Source: Rhinopomastus cyanomelas (taxonomy: Eukaryota > Chordata > Aves > Bucerotiformes > Rhinopomastidae). From it: a stretch of 64,000 nt of DNA. The stretch covers positions 47,902 to 111,901 of the forward strand of contig VXBP01008284.1 in the NCBI GenBank assembly GCA_013400115.1, in the 5' to 3' direction. Under the pieces are notes generated by a model. It was not told the DNA's origin and made no database searches. It saw only the letters and a program-made list of their open reading frames with translations. Positions within the stretch are counted from its first letter, which is position 1. Every line of letters begins with the position of its first letter. Shown piece by piece: positions 36,285 to 47,744 of this stretch. Made by a program: the position numbers and the translations under genes.

Positions 36285-36440
36285 ATTTGGTTAATTAATG
36301 AACAAGTTTTCTCCAATTACCTGATTTAAACTATAAACTTTAACCAACCAGCAAATTGTTGTTTAATGATAGAAAAAAAAGAGAGGGGTTTTAATTAGTG
36401 GGTAATTATAATTATAGGGTAATTATTTTAGCCTTACTGA
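36285..36440. promoter_or_regulatory. TAATTA-cluster candidate conserved element
   Basis: At least four TAATTA or TTAATTAA cores fall in 150 bp: ggttaattaatgaac, ttttaattagtggg, gtaattataattat and ggtaattatttt. The stretch is single-copy and not a simple tandem repeat. A bound enhancer is one reading; AT-rich drift is the other. Confidence 0.28.
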
Positions 36441-38048
36441 GGAGTCCTCTAAGCAGAGGTGATTACCAGATAGGACAAAAGTCCTGTCATTGCTCGGAGT
36501 CAGCATCTCAAGATTGTCTTCGAACAAAATAAAACTGCAGATGATGGTTATCTGGAGTCTGCCTGCAGGATTTATGGGTGGACTTCAGAAGGAAGTTGTA
36601 GGTCATTCTGTCAGTTCTGGTGATATTTATGTGCTGCTCTTGGTTTAGGACTCCACCAGTGGATGCGTGGGAGAAAGAGTAAACTGTGCCCCAAGCCAGT
36701 TCATTACGTTGCAGGGAACGTTAAGAGTCACTTAGATTTACTCCACTTCTTCAGCTTCTGTTGCTGGATACAGAATTCAGCTCAGCCTGTTCATTTACAG
36801 TTCATTGTCGAGTGTGTGCTGTCCTCACTGGAAGAGATTAGGTGCTTAAAGAACCCATTAGCCTCTTAATGAGCTTATCAGGACGTTACACAAATATGTT
36901 TTAATTTTACCCCATAGGAGTTCTTTTACTGTGCTCTAGAGAAAAGCTTGTTCCACATTCTGCTGCTGTAAACCTCACTCACTGTTTGTAGGTTAAACCT
37001 AACAACTTGTTTACGTAATAAATTTCATCTAATGCAATGGCTCTGCGATAGCTGTACGTCGGATGCTTAACAAAAGAAAACAGTTTAAGGGCAGGTTGTA
37101 TGGGGTAGCCAGCAAATTAATTGTACCTGGGGTTCAGCTTTTCCTTGGAGATCCTTGGACATTATCAGGTTTTGTTTTTTCAAGTAGACTGTGCCAATAG
37201 ATAGCAGGGAAAGGGGGAAGGGTGGTGGAATGCAGAAATAAAGAAATAAAATAAAATAGAGTCTGTATTGCATTGGAAAAATGTCAAAGGCTAAGCACTC
37301 AGACTTTACACCTCCGACTCTACCGAAACAGAGTCATGGTGTTTGTAATCCCAGTGTTATGATAAATCAGCCTGGGAGACTAAGCGCTTTAATGGTATCT
37401 CTTTACCTCTCATAATGAAGTTAAAGCTGATTTTGGTCATTTTAATACAAGACAACAGTGATCCTGCCAGAATGTTTAAGAAGTTAATTAAAGAACCGGT
37501 TTCAGTTGTGTCTGATTTTTTTTTCAGATTTCATTAGGGATGTTTGTTATAGTGGTGGGGGTGTGCACAGTTTAATTTGAGCTCAAATTATGCAGGGGAG
37601 AAGAAAATCTGTGTAAAATGTACTGGTAGACCTCCAGTTCAATGGACACACCAAAGTTCAGTCCCTAATGAACACTTGTGGCAGTTGTTTGTTCAAGAAT
37701 TGGTTCAAAAATGAGTTTTTCCTCACTTTACCACTTCCCTGACAGCTTCTCTGTTGGTAATCAAAAACAAGAGGTGACCTTAGGCAGTTGTTTACTGCTA
37801 ATGCAGAAAGAGTTAATCTTGAATTCAGTGGCGCGGGTTTTGTGAGGAGGGTTTAGGGAACGGACAAGTAGGCTCTACCGATGAAGGAACTATGACTGTT
37901 ACGTTCGTTGGTCCATACCTAATGTTATCAGAAGCACAGACATTTCTGTTTCCAGCAAGTTTGCTGTAAACTGTATTTTTTCTCCACAAACACACTGGAT
38001 TCCATTTTGAACAGCTTTTCTCTAAAGAAACATCTTGTAGTAGGCCTG
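36441..38048. other. Single-copy intron
   Basis: No CR1. A short A-rich tract lies at 37237-37258 (aaataaagaaataaaataaa). Nothing coding recognised. Confidence 0.6.
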
Positions 38049-38502
38049 AAGAAGGCAACGGGGTTGGGGAATGGTCAGGAGAACAAACCTTGTGAGGAGG
38101 GGCTGATGGAGTTGAGGCCAGTTAGTCTGGAGAAAAGGAGGCTGAGCAGAGATCACCTCAGTATCTACAGCTACCTGAAAGGAGGTTGGAGAGAGATGGG
38201 AGTTGGTCTCTTCTCACAAGGAACAAGGGACACGACAAGAAGAAATGGCCTCAAGCTGCCCCAGGGGAAGCTTAGGTTGGCCATGAGGAAGAACTTCTTC
38301 CTGGAAAGGGTCCTAAGGCCTTGGAACAGGCTGCCTGTTCCAAGACGACGGAGAGAGGGGGTTGAATCACCATCCCTGGACGTGCTTCACAGTTGTGGAG
38401 ATCTGGAGCTCAGGGACAGGGTTTAGCGGTGGCCTTGGGACAGTTGAGTTCATGGTTGAAGTCTTACAGGTCTTTTCCAGTCTTATTGATTCTGTGATCT
38501 TC
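38049..38502 (+). mobile_element. CR1 LINE, 455 bp, signature subfamily
   Basis: The copy runs from gaaggcaacggggttgggga to ttattgattctgtgatct. It contains the signature at 38382-38410. A small extra stretch (ttccaagacgacggagag) interrupts the normal aggctgcc...gggttgaatcacc order near 38336-38360. Confidence 0.92.
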
Positions 38503-39928
38503 TATGTTTGCCGTATGCTACAGAGCTGGCAGGCCTGGGTATGGAGTAATCACAGCAAATCATTACATCAGCACTGCTAGTAATGTTAAAAAACTAGAAC
38601 AGAGTCATCTATAGCCACTAGTTTTTCTCCAGTTTATGTTTTTATTAAGAATGACATGGAAATCTTTCTGGTTTGGGTGGGTTTTATTCTTTAACTTGTG
38701 TTTGGCAGTGGTTACTCACCTCTGTCCTTCATAGTTTGTAGGACCTGGTGTGCTGGATCTTACGTCAAGGCTCTTCAGAGGCAACTACAGTGCCGAGGGA
38801 GCGCAGAGTGCGCATCGCTTCTGTCACTGCTACCCAGCGCTGGCTAAAGTTGAGGGGTTTGACCTGATGGCACTTCAGAAATAATAATCAGCTAATGACG
38901 TTACATAAAGATCACAGGAGTGAGACCTCTGTCAAAGCTTATTCATAGGAGTTGGTTCACTGGTTTATAAACACCGTGCTCTGTACCTCTGGCAGGGAGC
39001 TTATCAGAGTACACAGTATGCTGAGGGAATCACTACACAGTGATTAAAACTGATTTTAAAATGCTCGTGCTGAAGTTGTAAACAACTTTACCTGTTTAAG
39101 GAATTAAAAGGAAAAAGGGAATATTGTAGGTGGGCAAAGATGATAAATACGGGTCTACAAGTAAAGCCAAAATAATAAAGTGCTGGGTAGCTTTAGGCAG
39201 GAATGCAGAGTATTAAGGGATGGGACTAACACATAACCCTGCTGCTAGCCTCTTGTGTCTCTGTAACGAGGGCATGTCTTAAGTGCATGAGATGGTGTGG
39301 TGTCAGAGAGGGTTTGTCCTGTGTCCTGATGGAAATGAGCAGGATGGACACAGGGGAGAAAACCCCACCGCTACATAAGATCCTGAAAGCAACCCAAGAG
39401 GATCGTTGCTTGGGAAATCTTCCGTTTCCACACCTCGTGAAGAGCGCAGTGGGGTGAATGCTCAGCTTTCTGCACAGCTCTTACTGTGACAGCTCCGTTC
39501 TCACTGGGCATGTGGCTCCTTCTTAATAGCGCACGATGAAGGAAGAGAGGAACATCATAGGTAGTGATTAGCAAGATAAGTGCTAGATCTGGGCCTGCAT
39601 CACAGAAAGGGCACTGTTTGCAGAGGAACCACAAAACTGAATTCAGTGTGGGGAAAAGGGAGGAAAGAAAGGAAAAGACATCTCTTCATCCTAGACCAAC
39701 TTCAGCAATGCAGTCAGTGCTCCATGTGTTTCAAAACGGTTCAGAAGTCAGATAGGGAAAGACCAGCAGCTGAAGAACCTGGGAGTGTTGTGGGTGTTTG
39801 GAAACCCTTACCGTGACCCTGGGAGGATTCAGTGGAGTGCGTTCAGTCCTCACAACCTGCATTGCAGATTGCTTGCTCAGGACACTTCATAATGGCAGAG
39901 AAGACCCCAAGATCTTTACAGATTTTGA
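38503..39928. other. Single-copy intron
   Basis: Nothing recognised. GC-richer patch at 38775-38860 has no identifiable element. Confidence 0.6.
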
Positions 39929-40123
39929 AGGTACTTTCTTCACTGGAAGGGTTGTAAAACCCTGCACAAGGCAGTGGTGGAATCCCCATCCCTGCAGGGA
40001 TTTAAACAATGTGTGGACCAGGTGCTTAGGGACACGGTTTAGGTATGACCTGGCAGCGCTGGGTCAAAGGTTGGACTTGAGGACCTTAAAGGTGTTTTCT
40101 AACCAAAGAGATTCTGTGACTGT
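39929..40123 (+). mobile_element. CR1 LINE 3' end
   Basis: gcagtggtggaatccccatc, atgacctggcagcgctgggt and the tail gagattctgtgactgtg are visible. Confidence 0.88.
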
Positions 40124-40311
40124 GTGTCTGTTCTGAGATATGGTACTCCTTCATTTATGGAGGTCTGGATTCAGAGATGTGATCAGAGGGTACCAACAGG
40201 AAAAAAAGAGAAGTGGACCTGTCTTTCAGAACATCACTCCTTCTCAGGTGATGACAGCTTTGCAGAAATAAAGTACCGTGTAGTGCCTTGTTTTCCCTAG
40301 AACCGTAACTC

Positions 40312-40401
40312 CTGTCCAGCCTGCTCTGGGTGATCCTGCTGTAGCAGAGGGGTTGTGCTAGATGATCTCCAGAGATCCCCTGCAACCCCTCACTAGTCTT
40401 T
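40312..40401 (+). mobile_element. CR1 LINE 3' end, short
   Basis: gatcctgctgtagcagaggg, gatgatctccagagatcccc and cccctcactagtcttt are visible. The tail repeat is degraded. Confidence 0.82.
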
Positions 40402-40585
40402 GAAAATATTTTTTAATATTTATTTGTGTGAAATAACTCTGGGCATAAGAAGCTTCCTTTTCAACTGAAAGGAGTGTTTCTTCTCCAGTTATGTGGCCGC
40501 AGCTGAAACTCTTACATCCTGAAGAGCCCAGTTGGGTGATGCACTTGAGCCCATTTCTGAGGAAAGTGAGGACTCCTTAGTTATA

Positions 40586-40651
40586 GAGGGGAAATTATCG
40601 AATCTGAATTATTTCTCAGAGGGGAAATTATCAAATCTGAATTGTTTCTTG
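40586..40651. repeat. 33-bp tandem duplication (2 copies)
   Basis: Two adjacent 33-bp units begin gaggggaaattatc and contain aatctgaatt. They differ at about four positions. Confidence 0.93.
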
Positions 40652-41359
40652 AAGTGGAAGAGGGCATTGAAATGAATCTGTCCATTACGTGCTGGAGGCC
40701 AGTAAGGAGTGTGAAGGAAAGCAAATGCACGCAGTCACTGTAACTTTTCACTCTAATCCCACCACCTCTAGGCAACCTGGGCCAGTGTTTCACCCTAAAA
40801 TAGAAAAAGCAACAGAAATGCTTCCCGTAAATAGTGGAAGACCTGGAGGGACACGGAATGTGACAACTGACTGTAGCACAACAGGAGTGGCTGATCATGC
40901 AAAAAGATGCTGCCTTTCCTTGACTCTTTGGTTTCATGCTGGTTCCCCAGTCAGGTTTTTCAGCCTTCCCTGGAGCAGCTTAAATGTTTAAACTCCAGAC
41001 CTTTCTCTCACAGCATCTCTTCTGGGCTGTATGTAATACAGTTAGAGGTTCCTGCTCAGATCTGTGACTCACTCGTCTGCCTACCATGTCTGCTGCTCTG
41101 AGCCACAAGTGATTTACCAGCTGCAATTTTCTGCCTCGAAAATTCCATGTTTTTCTGTACATAAAGTTGTCTGAGCAACACAGTGTGTGCTCCACGTGTG
41201 CAGGCCATGCAGACTGTTTGTACAGAGTATTTCTTCGCAGAGTCATGACTTGAGATCTGCCGCCAACTCCGGAAGGTAGAGAGGCTCTGAAAGTGAGCTG
41301 CTTTCCTTCCTCCTCTGCCTAGCTTGTGCCCTGACTAGGACTCTGCCTCTTAATCTCTT

Positions 41360-41552
41360 ACAGAATCACAGCCTGGTTTGGGCTGAAAGCTTCAAAGATC
41401 TCACCCAGTCCAGCTCCCTGCAGTGAGCAGCTTACTCAGAGCCCCGTGGTCCAATCTGACCTGAGGTAGTTCCAGGGATGGGGTTTTTCCCACCTCTCTG
41501 GCAACCTGGACCAGGATCCCATCACCTTTGTTATAAACATCTTGTCTTCCAG
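41360..41552 (-). mobile_element. CR1 LINE 3' end, degenerate
   Basis: cagaatcacagcctggtttg, gggctgaaagcttcaaagat and ccagggatggggtttttccc are visible. It resembles 47105-47310. Confidence 0.82.
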
Positions 41553-43650
41553 TCCCCTCTGTCACTTCTCTTATGCCATTCTCTCCATAAGGCACTGCTA
41601 AGTCTCCCAATTTGTGAATATTCAGGGATTCTTTGGGGGTGGTGGCTCTCGGGGAGTAAGCAGAGATGCTGCAGCTTCATACTGTAGTCAGACAACACCA
41701 GAGATGTTCTGCAGGTTTTGGAACCAAGCACGATGATCCCATGCTGTGTGTATTCCTAGAATATCATAAGCAGCAAGGCTTTTCCATTCTAAAAACCAAA
41801 ATCCTTCCAGGTCTCTGCGTGACTCTGTGTTCTGGTGGGAGATTGAATTAGAGGTAAATTGGCTTTGGTGTCTTTGAGTGACTGTGCTCGTGCTGCATTG
41901 TGTTCCGCTCACACAGCTCATGGCTGATGTTTGTTCTGCTGGTGGAAGTTGCCTGATCAGACTCAGATAAAACAGCGTGGAAGCTGGTTTGCCACTAATT
42001 TTATTTTGCTGTCAGCTTTGGAGCAGAAATTTTACAGGTTTGGGAATCTTTAGGCTATCTGCAACATCCTATCTGAAGAACAGGACTAAATTGAAGGCAT
42101 TCCTCCCCTTTCCCCACCGGATCGCTCGCTCTCAGAACTCATGGCACGTTGCATTGTATTTTCTCTGTTGGTAGCTGGAGCTCTAGCTCGAAGCCTTTCG
42201 AAGGATCGCTCTGACACCGGGGTGCAGCGCCCAGCGATGTCAATGGTCTGTTGTTCAACGCTGGTTAGAGAGGCTGTGACAACTCAGTGCTGGAGACACA
42301 GGCAGGGGAATCATTTTACAGCTAGGGAAACTACAATGGCACCCGTACTGGGAAAGCGCTGTTCTTCTGGGGTGTGTTTTTACTGCCCAAACAGCCATGT
42401 TTCTCAATAGCTTGCTCAGAGGAATAGGAGCCAGGGGAATTCTCAATGTCCAAATCACAGAGCTTGTGCTATTGTTTGAGGTTGTCTCAATTGGGGGGCT
42501 GGAATCGCGTATCATGCTGATTTGGGGGATCTGTTAGGCATTAGTTTTAGTTTCTTAGGACCTTTTCATCCTCATTTACACAGGGGGAAGCAAAAGGGCA
42601 GGCGAAATGAGGAAAAAAGAGCTTTGAGGTGTAGCTTTACTTGCGAATGCCTGACCTGCTCTGGCCTTGGGGTACTTGATCCATCTCTTTCTGTTTACCT
42701 GTCTGTGAAAAGAAAAAAAAGACAAAACAGGGCAGTGCCTTCCTGAAGACCTTGTAAAAGCTGATACTGTGTTTGATGTTAAAGGTTATTGTGGAGGAGG
42801 CACAGTGCAGCCCCGGGTGCTGGTTTGTCTTTCTGATAGCTGCACAGTAATCGTCAGGGATGCTCTTTGCCAACGACATGATTATTCTGTCTAGAAAGTC
42901 CTGGGATGTCTTCACAGCTTCCTGGAAAGTGTTTGGTGTGATACAGATACAGGTCTGCTGCTTCTCACTTCTCTTTGTTCAGTACATCAAATCAACTCTT
43001 CTCCATTTCACTATGGCTTTAGAGGACACCAAATGTTTAAGATACAAACCCTAACGATCAGATTTAGTGAAAGTAAAATGAACACCACCAACATCTTTTA
43101 GTTCCACTTTATAACTTGATTTAGTTCTGCAGATGTTCTGAAGTTCTTAAAAAATATATACATAAGGAGGAAGGAGGCAAGTTAAGCAGCACAACTAGCT
43201 CACCAAAACTAAACGCGAGGGGGAGCATTAGGAAATTATTGAAGAACCTTGTCCCCACTCAACCAGCTCAACTCCTTGTCCACACGTTCAAAAATGGTCA
43301 GCCAATAGGACCCCTAACCCTAACCAAACGTCATTAAATGCCATGTTGCTCATCTATACCAGCAGTAAAAGCTGTGTTCAGCAGTAATTGTGTTTTTACT
43401 GTGTGCCAAGGGTTGTTCTTTGTGAGATATGGACACCAAAGGGCTATTAAACCTGGTAACCCTCTGACTAATGTTAACGCTTGTAGGACTGTCGGGGACA
43501 ATGTGGATATTTATGGAGATATTTTCCAGTAATGACTTTGAGGGTTGTTTACTTTAGATGATATAAAACAAGTGTAATACAGCCAGGCAAAGTCAGGCGC
43601 CTTCGCTGCTCATCATAGAAGGAGTGTCTTGTGTGGAAGACTCTTGAGAA
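41553..43650. other. Single-copy intron
   Basis: Mostly unremarkable. It contains a two-unit telomere-like ccctaaccctaacc (43311-43324) and a short frame at 42860 reading LFANDMIILS that looks faintly like a reverse-transcriptase box. Neither supports a feature call. Confidence 0.55.
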
Positions 43651-44035
43651 AAGCCAAGCTGGAGGTATTTAGTCTGTAGAAAAGGAGACTGAGGAGCGAC
43701 CTTATTGATGTCTACAGCTCCCTGAAAGTAGGTTGGAAAGAGTTGAGGGTTGTTCTCCTTTCCCAAGTAGCAAGTGACAGGACAAGAGGAAATGGCCTCA
43801 AGCTGCCCCAGGGGAAGTTTAGGTGGGCCATGAGGAAGAACTTGTTCCTGGAAAGGGTCCTCAGGCCTTGGAACAGGCTGCCCAGGGAGGAGGTTGAGTT
43901 GCCATCCCTGGCTGTGTTTCACAGTTGTGGAAATCTGGAGCTTAGGGACAGGGTTTAGCGGTGGACTTGGGGCAACTGGGTTCATGGTTGGACTTGATGA
44001 GCTTGGAGGGCATTTCCAACCTGAATGATTCTATA
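43651..44035 (+). mobile_element. CR1 LINE, 385 bp, signature subfamily
   Basis: tagtctgtagaaaaggagac, ggaaatggcctcaagctgcc and the signature at 43914-43942 are visible. The tail is cctgaatgattctata, followed by an A run. It is one of the better preserved members of this subfamily. Confidence 0.92.
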
Positions 44036-44546
44036 AAAAAGCACTCAAGTGTATTTAACTCACCAGAAAAATATCATCTTCTAAAGGTTAACCAAGCAGC
44101 AAGTTCAGGCTGCATTTCAGAAGCATCAGTGAAGGCAGCAGACACTATAACCACTACTGCTTCTCCAAAAGACTCATGCAGGGGCTTCCAGTGATCCAGG
44201 AACAGAGGGATAAAGCAACCATTCAGGGCTCTGAATTGCTAGATGCAATGAACTGTCCCCAAAATGGGTAACACTTTATAATCCGTGGTTACTGCACCTA
44301 AGATAGATAGAGGAAGGCTCCCCTTCATAAATCCAGCGCAGGTAGGAAGTGTTTGAATGGAGTGTCCTTCTGCAGGACCTGCTGCTGAGGTTATAGTTGC
44401 TATTTGGTTTCCTGCTGATTAAATTGTATTACAGTTTGGTGAGCCATCTGTCCGTTTTCGGCACGCTGAGCAACGCACCCAGGGGGACTGTGCTGTACGG
44501 AGAGGCCTGGCCTTTTCTCTCAGCTTTTACTGGAAGAGGAGTATTA

Positions 44547-44612
44547 ACAGAATCAAAGAATCATTAAGGTTGGAGAAGACTTCTAAGATCATCAAGTTCA
44601 CCCATCAGTTCA
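44547..44612 (-). mobile_element. CR1 LINE 3' end, left arm of a short inverted pair
   Basis: acagaatcaaagaatcatta is followed by aggttggagaagacttctaa. The copy faces away from a second CR1 tail at 44693-44750. Confidence 0.88.
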
Positions 44613-44692
44613 ACCACCTGTCACAGCCTCAATCAATTTGCATTGATACAAGAGCACTTCCTAAGAGGGTTTTGCAGAAGGGCTCATTCTAC

Positions 44693-44750
44693 TGGTTGGA
44701 CTTAATGGTCTCTAGGATCTTTTCCAACCTGGATGATTCTGTGATTCTGT
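44693..44750 (+). mobile_element. CR1 LINE 3' end, right arm of a short inverted pair
   Basis: ttggacttaatggtctctag, cttttccaacctggatgatt and the tail ctgtgattctgt are visible. It can pair with the left arm at roughly 80% identity by eye, across a loop of about 80 bp. Confidence 0.88.
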
Positions 44751-45141
44751 ACTGCTGACAGGGCTGCAAAGAGACATCTCCCCAACCCCTAAGTTGTGGT
44801 GGGGACTTCTTGTAGTCGGAGCAGCGGAGCAGCCCCTTTGTGCTCTCTCAACTTGTAGGCCATGCAGTCACTCTTGCTGCATCTGGCTGTTTGTTCTGTC
44901 GGCTACGGGTGATGCATCAAAACCTCCTCTGAGGAAGAAAATGGACTGAAAAGCCTGTCGTTAATGTACCAACTATTGGCTTCGCTTGGTAGCTCAGAAT
45001 ATCCTTTCTTTAAACAGGCTCAGTCTTTCATTCTTTTTACTAGGTTTATTGCTTGAGCTGACCTTTTAAAAAAATCTTCTGAGGGGTTTTTATTTTATAG
45101 AGAGATCCATTATGGTGTAAGAACACAAAAGTTTGTGTTAA

Positions 45142-45243
45142 GGCGCTCAAGGCATGGTTTAGCGGTGGGCTTCTTAGAGCAGATTATGGTTGGACTTGAT
45201 CTTAACAGTTCTTTTACAACCTAAACGATTCTCTGATTCACTT
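45142..45243 (+). mobile_element. CR1 LINE 3' end, degenerate
   Basis: ggcatggtttagcggtgggc, tatggttggacttgatctta and the tail acgattctctgattcac are visible. Confidence 0.82.
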
Positions 45244-47104
45244 TCATGAATACTTGATTATCTTAAAATAAGTCTCTTCTTCCAGCTGCTTTGGGTTGGA
45301 AGCAAGGAAGAGATCTACATATTTTATTGGTGATATGACAGAACTGGGAAGGAAAGCAATAAATAATGGTAACAACTCTGAACATAAACTTGTTTTCCAT
45401 TGGTGAGGCTTATACTGTTTTCTTTGTCGTACAGTGAGTAGTCCCAGTGTACATCATGTCTTTTAGAAGCTCGGGTTTGAGCAGTTCCCAGAGTTGTCAC
45501 CAGATTTTCAATGGTCGTCACTATTTTTACAATGGGTTTTCCAGCTGATACTGGGGGGGCAGTGCCCATGTAACAGCTGATCTGTGCCTGTGCGGCTGCT
45601 CTTCATCCTCAACAAACATAATTGTGAGAATTGAAGGGTAAATATACAAGAATGAGTTCTGAGGGCTAAAGGATACAGCGCGAATGGTGACATTTGACTC
45701 TAATGCTTGAATTACACAGCAGCTCTTCCCAGGAAGTACTGGTTTAGTCTCATGGTGCAATACACCCCACCACAGGTGCTGCATTGACTTGCTTTTGTTT
45801 TATTGCTTAAAACCTGTCAACTAGGGACTTTCAGATGTCCTTGTGCAGAAATGAGCATCCTCAGGCCAGCCTGACCCATCAGCCAGTCTCTTGACCAGTT
45901 TTTCAGGTGACAGTTGTAGCTGCAGTCCCACAGTTACAGTTCAAAATAGCATTCTCTTAGGCATGGATAGGTTTGGTCTTTCTTTCTCCCCATACTTGAG
46001 CCCAAGATAAATCAAGGTCAATAAAGATTTAAGAATTAACAATTGTGGTCAATAAAGTATTTCTTGGGCCCCAAAGGAGGGAGGTGGTTGAATATTTCTC
46101 TGTATCCCTTTGCTTCATCAACTCCAGCTCTACAGAAGGTGACGAGATGGCCACAGGGTGTATTTTATAACTGTAACAAGATAAATCTCACCGCAAGCGA
46201 TTTCTTTCCATTAGTTAGGGACTCAAGCATTAAAAATTTAATATCTTTTGCTAATTAAAAACAATAAATGCCTGGAAACTTGTCTTCACTGGAGCCACTG
46301 CTTCATGTGGCAGCTGGGAGAATGTTCTTCCTTTCTTCTAGTGCAGGGCAGCCAATGCTGCTGTGTGCTGGTGGTTCTGGAACACTTGAGAAAGTCCAAC
46401 TCCAACCATGCTGACTATAAAAGATCAGGATTGTTCTTTTCTTTTGGACTTGGTGTAGGTGTGGGACTTTTGGTTGGTGTCTCCTGGCTGACCTGAGATG
46501 GCGATGGGTGAGGAATTACGGAGAAACAGTGACATGGGCTGTTAAACCACTTCGGCTACAGAATGATGCAAGGCAATGAATGGGATTAGAGCAGCATGGA
46601 AGTCTGTGGAACTGGTGGTAGTGGCTGAGTACGCGTATCCACCAACGGCTCTCGTTGACAAGGGAAGCTGGAGGAAAGCTGGCTATTAGCACAACTTTGT
46701 TTGCTCCAAAGGAAGAGGGCCCAGCAGAAGGGAACTTCAGATAGCAGCAGAGGGCATTCTGGTGTGTATTTTTAGTACATCCACGATAACATTTCTCCAA
46801 GCGTAGTTTGTGTTTACACTCTTGTTTGGGGTTCTTTGTTTCATTTTGTCTGGGGGTTAATCAGCTCTTCCCATGCAGTCTTTCCTTTCCCTGGCTTTTC
46901 CAGCCACTGTCCTGAAGCAGAGGGCTTTTGTCTTGAGGTGTTTGTAAATTTTTATTTTTTTAAATCCGTTTTGAATTTACTAGAAAGATGCTGTGTTCTG
47001 TAGTGGTCATCAGCTTGAGGCTGGGTCAGTTTGCTTTCATGCTTTGATTTTGAACGGCCTCATGCTTTCGTTTTCATTTAGCAATAAGATGAGAGATTCC
47101 ATTA
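45244..47104. other. Single-copy intron
   Basis: No repeat recognised. AT-rich stretch at 46160-46265 contains homeodomain-like cores (ttgctaattaaaaac). Confidence 0.55.
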
Positions 47105-47310
47105 ATCACAGAATCACAGACTGGTTTGGGCTGGAAGGGACCTCAGAGATCATCCAGTCCCAGCCCCCTGCCGTGACACCTCTCACCAGACCACCTTGCC
47201 CAGAGCCCTATGCAACCTGGCCTTGAACCCTTCCAGGGGTAGAACAGCCACAACCTCCCTGAGCAGCCTGTTACATGGTCTCAGCACCCTCACAGGGAGG
47301 AATTTCTTAA
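47105..47310 (-). mobile_element. CR1 LINE 3' end
   Basis: atcacagaatcacagactgg, ggctggaagggacctcagag and agccacaacctccctgagca are visible. It is directly followed by a short (TAAT)n run. Confidence 0.9.
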
Positions 47311-47315
47311 TTTAG

Positions 47316-47335
47316 TAATTAATTAATTAATTAAT
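47316..47335. repeat. Short (TTAA)n run
   Basis: taattaattaattaattaat, five units, lies beside the 5' end of the preceding minus-strand CR1. Confidence 0.9.
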
Positions 47336-47479
47336 ACTGTGTTAGATGTTCCTCACCTTGACAGGAAAGGTACTCATTAGAGGCTGTGTGTGAGCAGGTG
47401 GTTGGGGAATCTTCCATGACATCGCACAGGTATTGTGTGCAGTGGGACATGGAGATAATGTCTCTGGCAACTTCCATCC

Positions 47480-47744
47480 CAAGCAATAGGAGCAGAAGAA
47501 GTGGCTGCAGGCTGTGCCAGGGGAGGTTCAGGCTGGATGTTGGGAAGAATTTCTTCACCCAGAGGGTGATCAGCCATTAGGCTACCCAGGGCAGGGCTGG
47601 AGTCCCCATCCCTGGAGGGACTGAAACAGCTGTGGGCCTGATGCTGAGGGATGTGGGTAGTGGTGACCTGGCAGTACTGGGTCGAAGGTTTGGCTTGATG
47701 ATCCTAAAGGTCTCTTCAACCAAAGAGATTTCTGTGACTCTGTG
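47480..47744 (+). mobile_element. CR1 LINE 3' fragment
   Basis: gtgccaggggaggttcaggc, gaatttcttcacccagaggg, ggtgacctggcagtactggg and the tail gatttctgtgactctgtgg are visible. Confidence 0.88.

Noticed and set aside
42860..42930. Frame reading LFANDMIILSRKSW, similar to the FADD box of reverse transcriptases.
   Set aside because: Only one motif, with Asn for the first Asp, a stop just upstream and no flanking RT motifs on either side. It also differs from the CR1 KFADDTKL form. Probably chance.
42916..43030. acag|CTTCCTGGAA... followed by GATACAGATACAGGTCTGCTG, faintly like the next GNAL exon (FLER...DQDLL).
   Set aside because: GNAL is almost invariant in vertebrates. This stretch lacks the RCRVLTSG text, needs deletions to align and has no matching donor.
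43311..43324. ccctaaccctaacc, an interstitial telomere-like repeat.
   Set aside because: Only about two units; too short to be meaningful.
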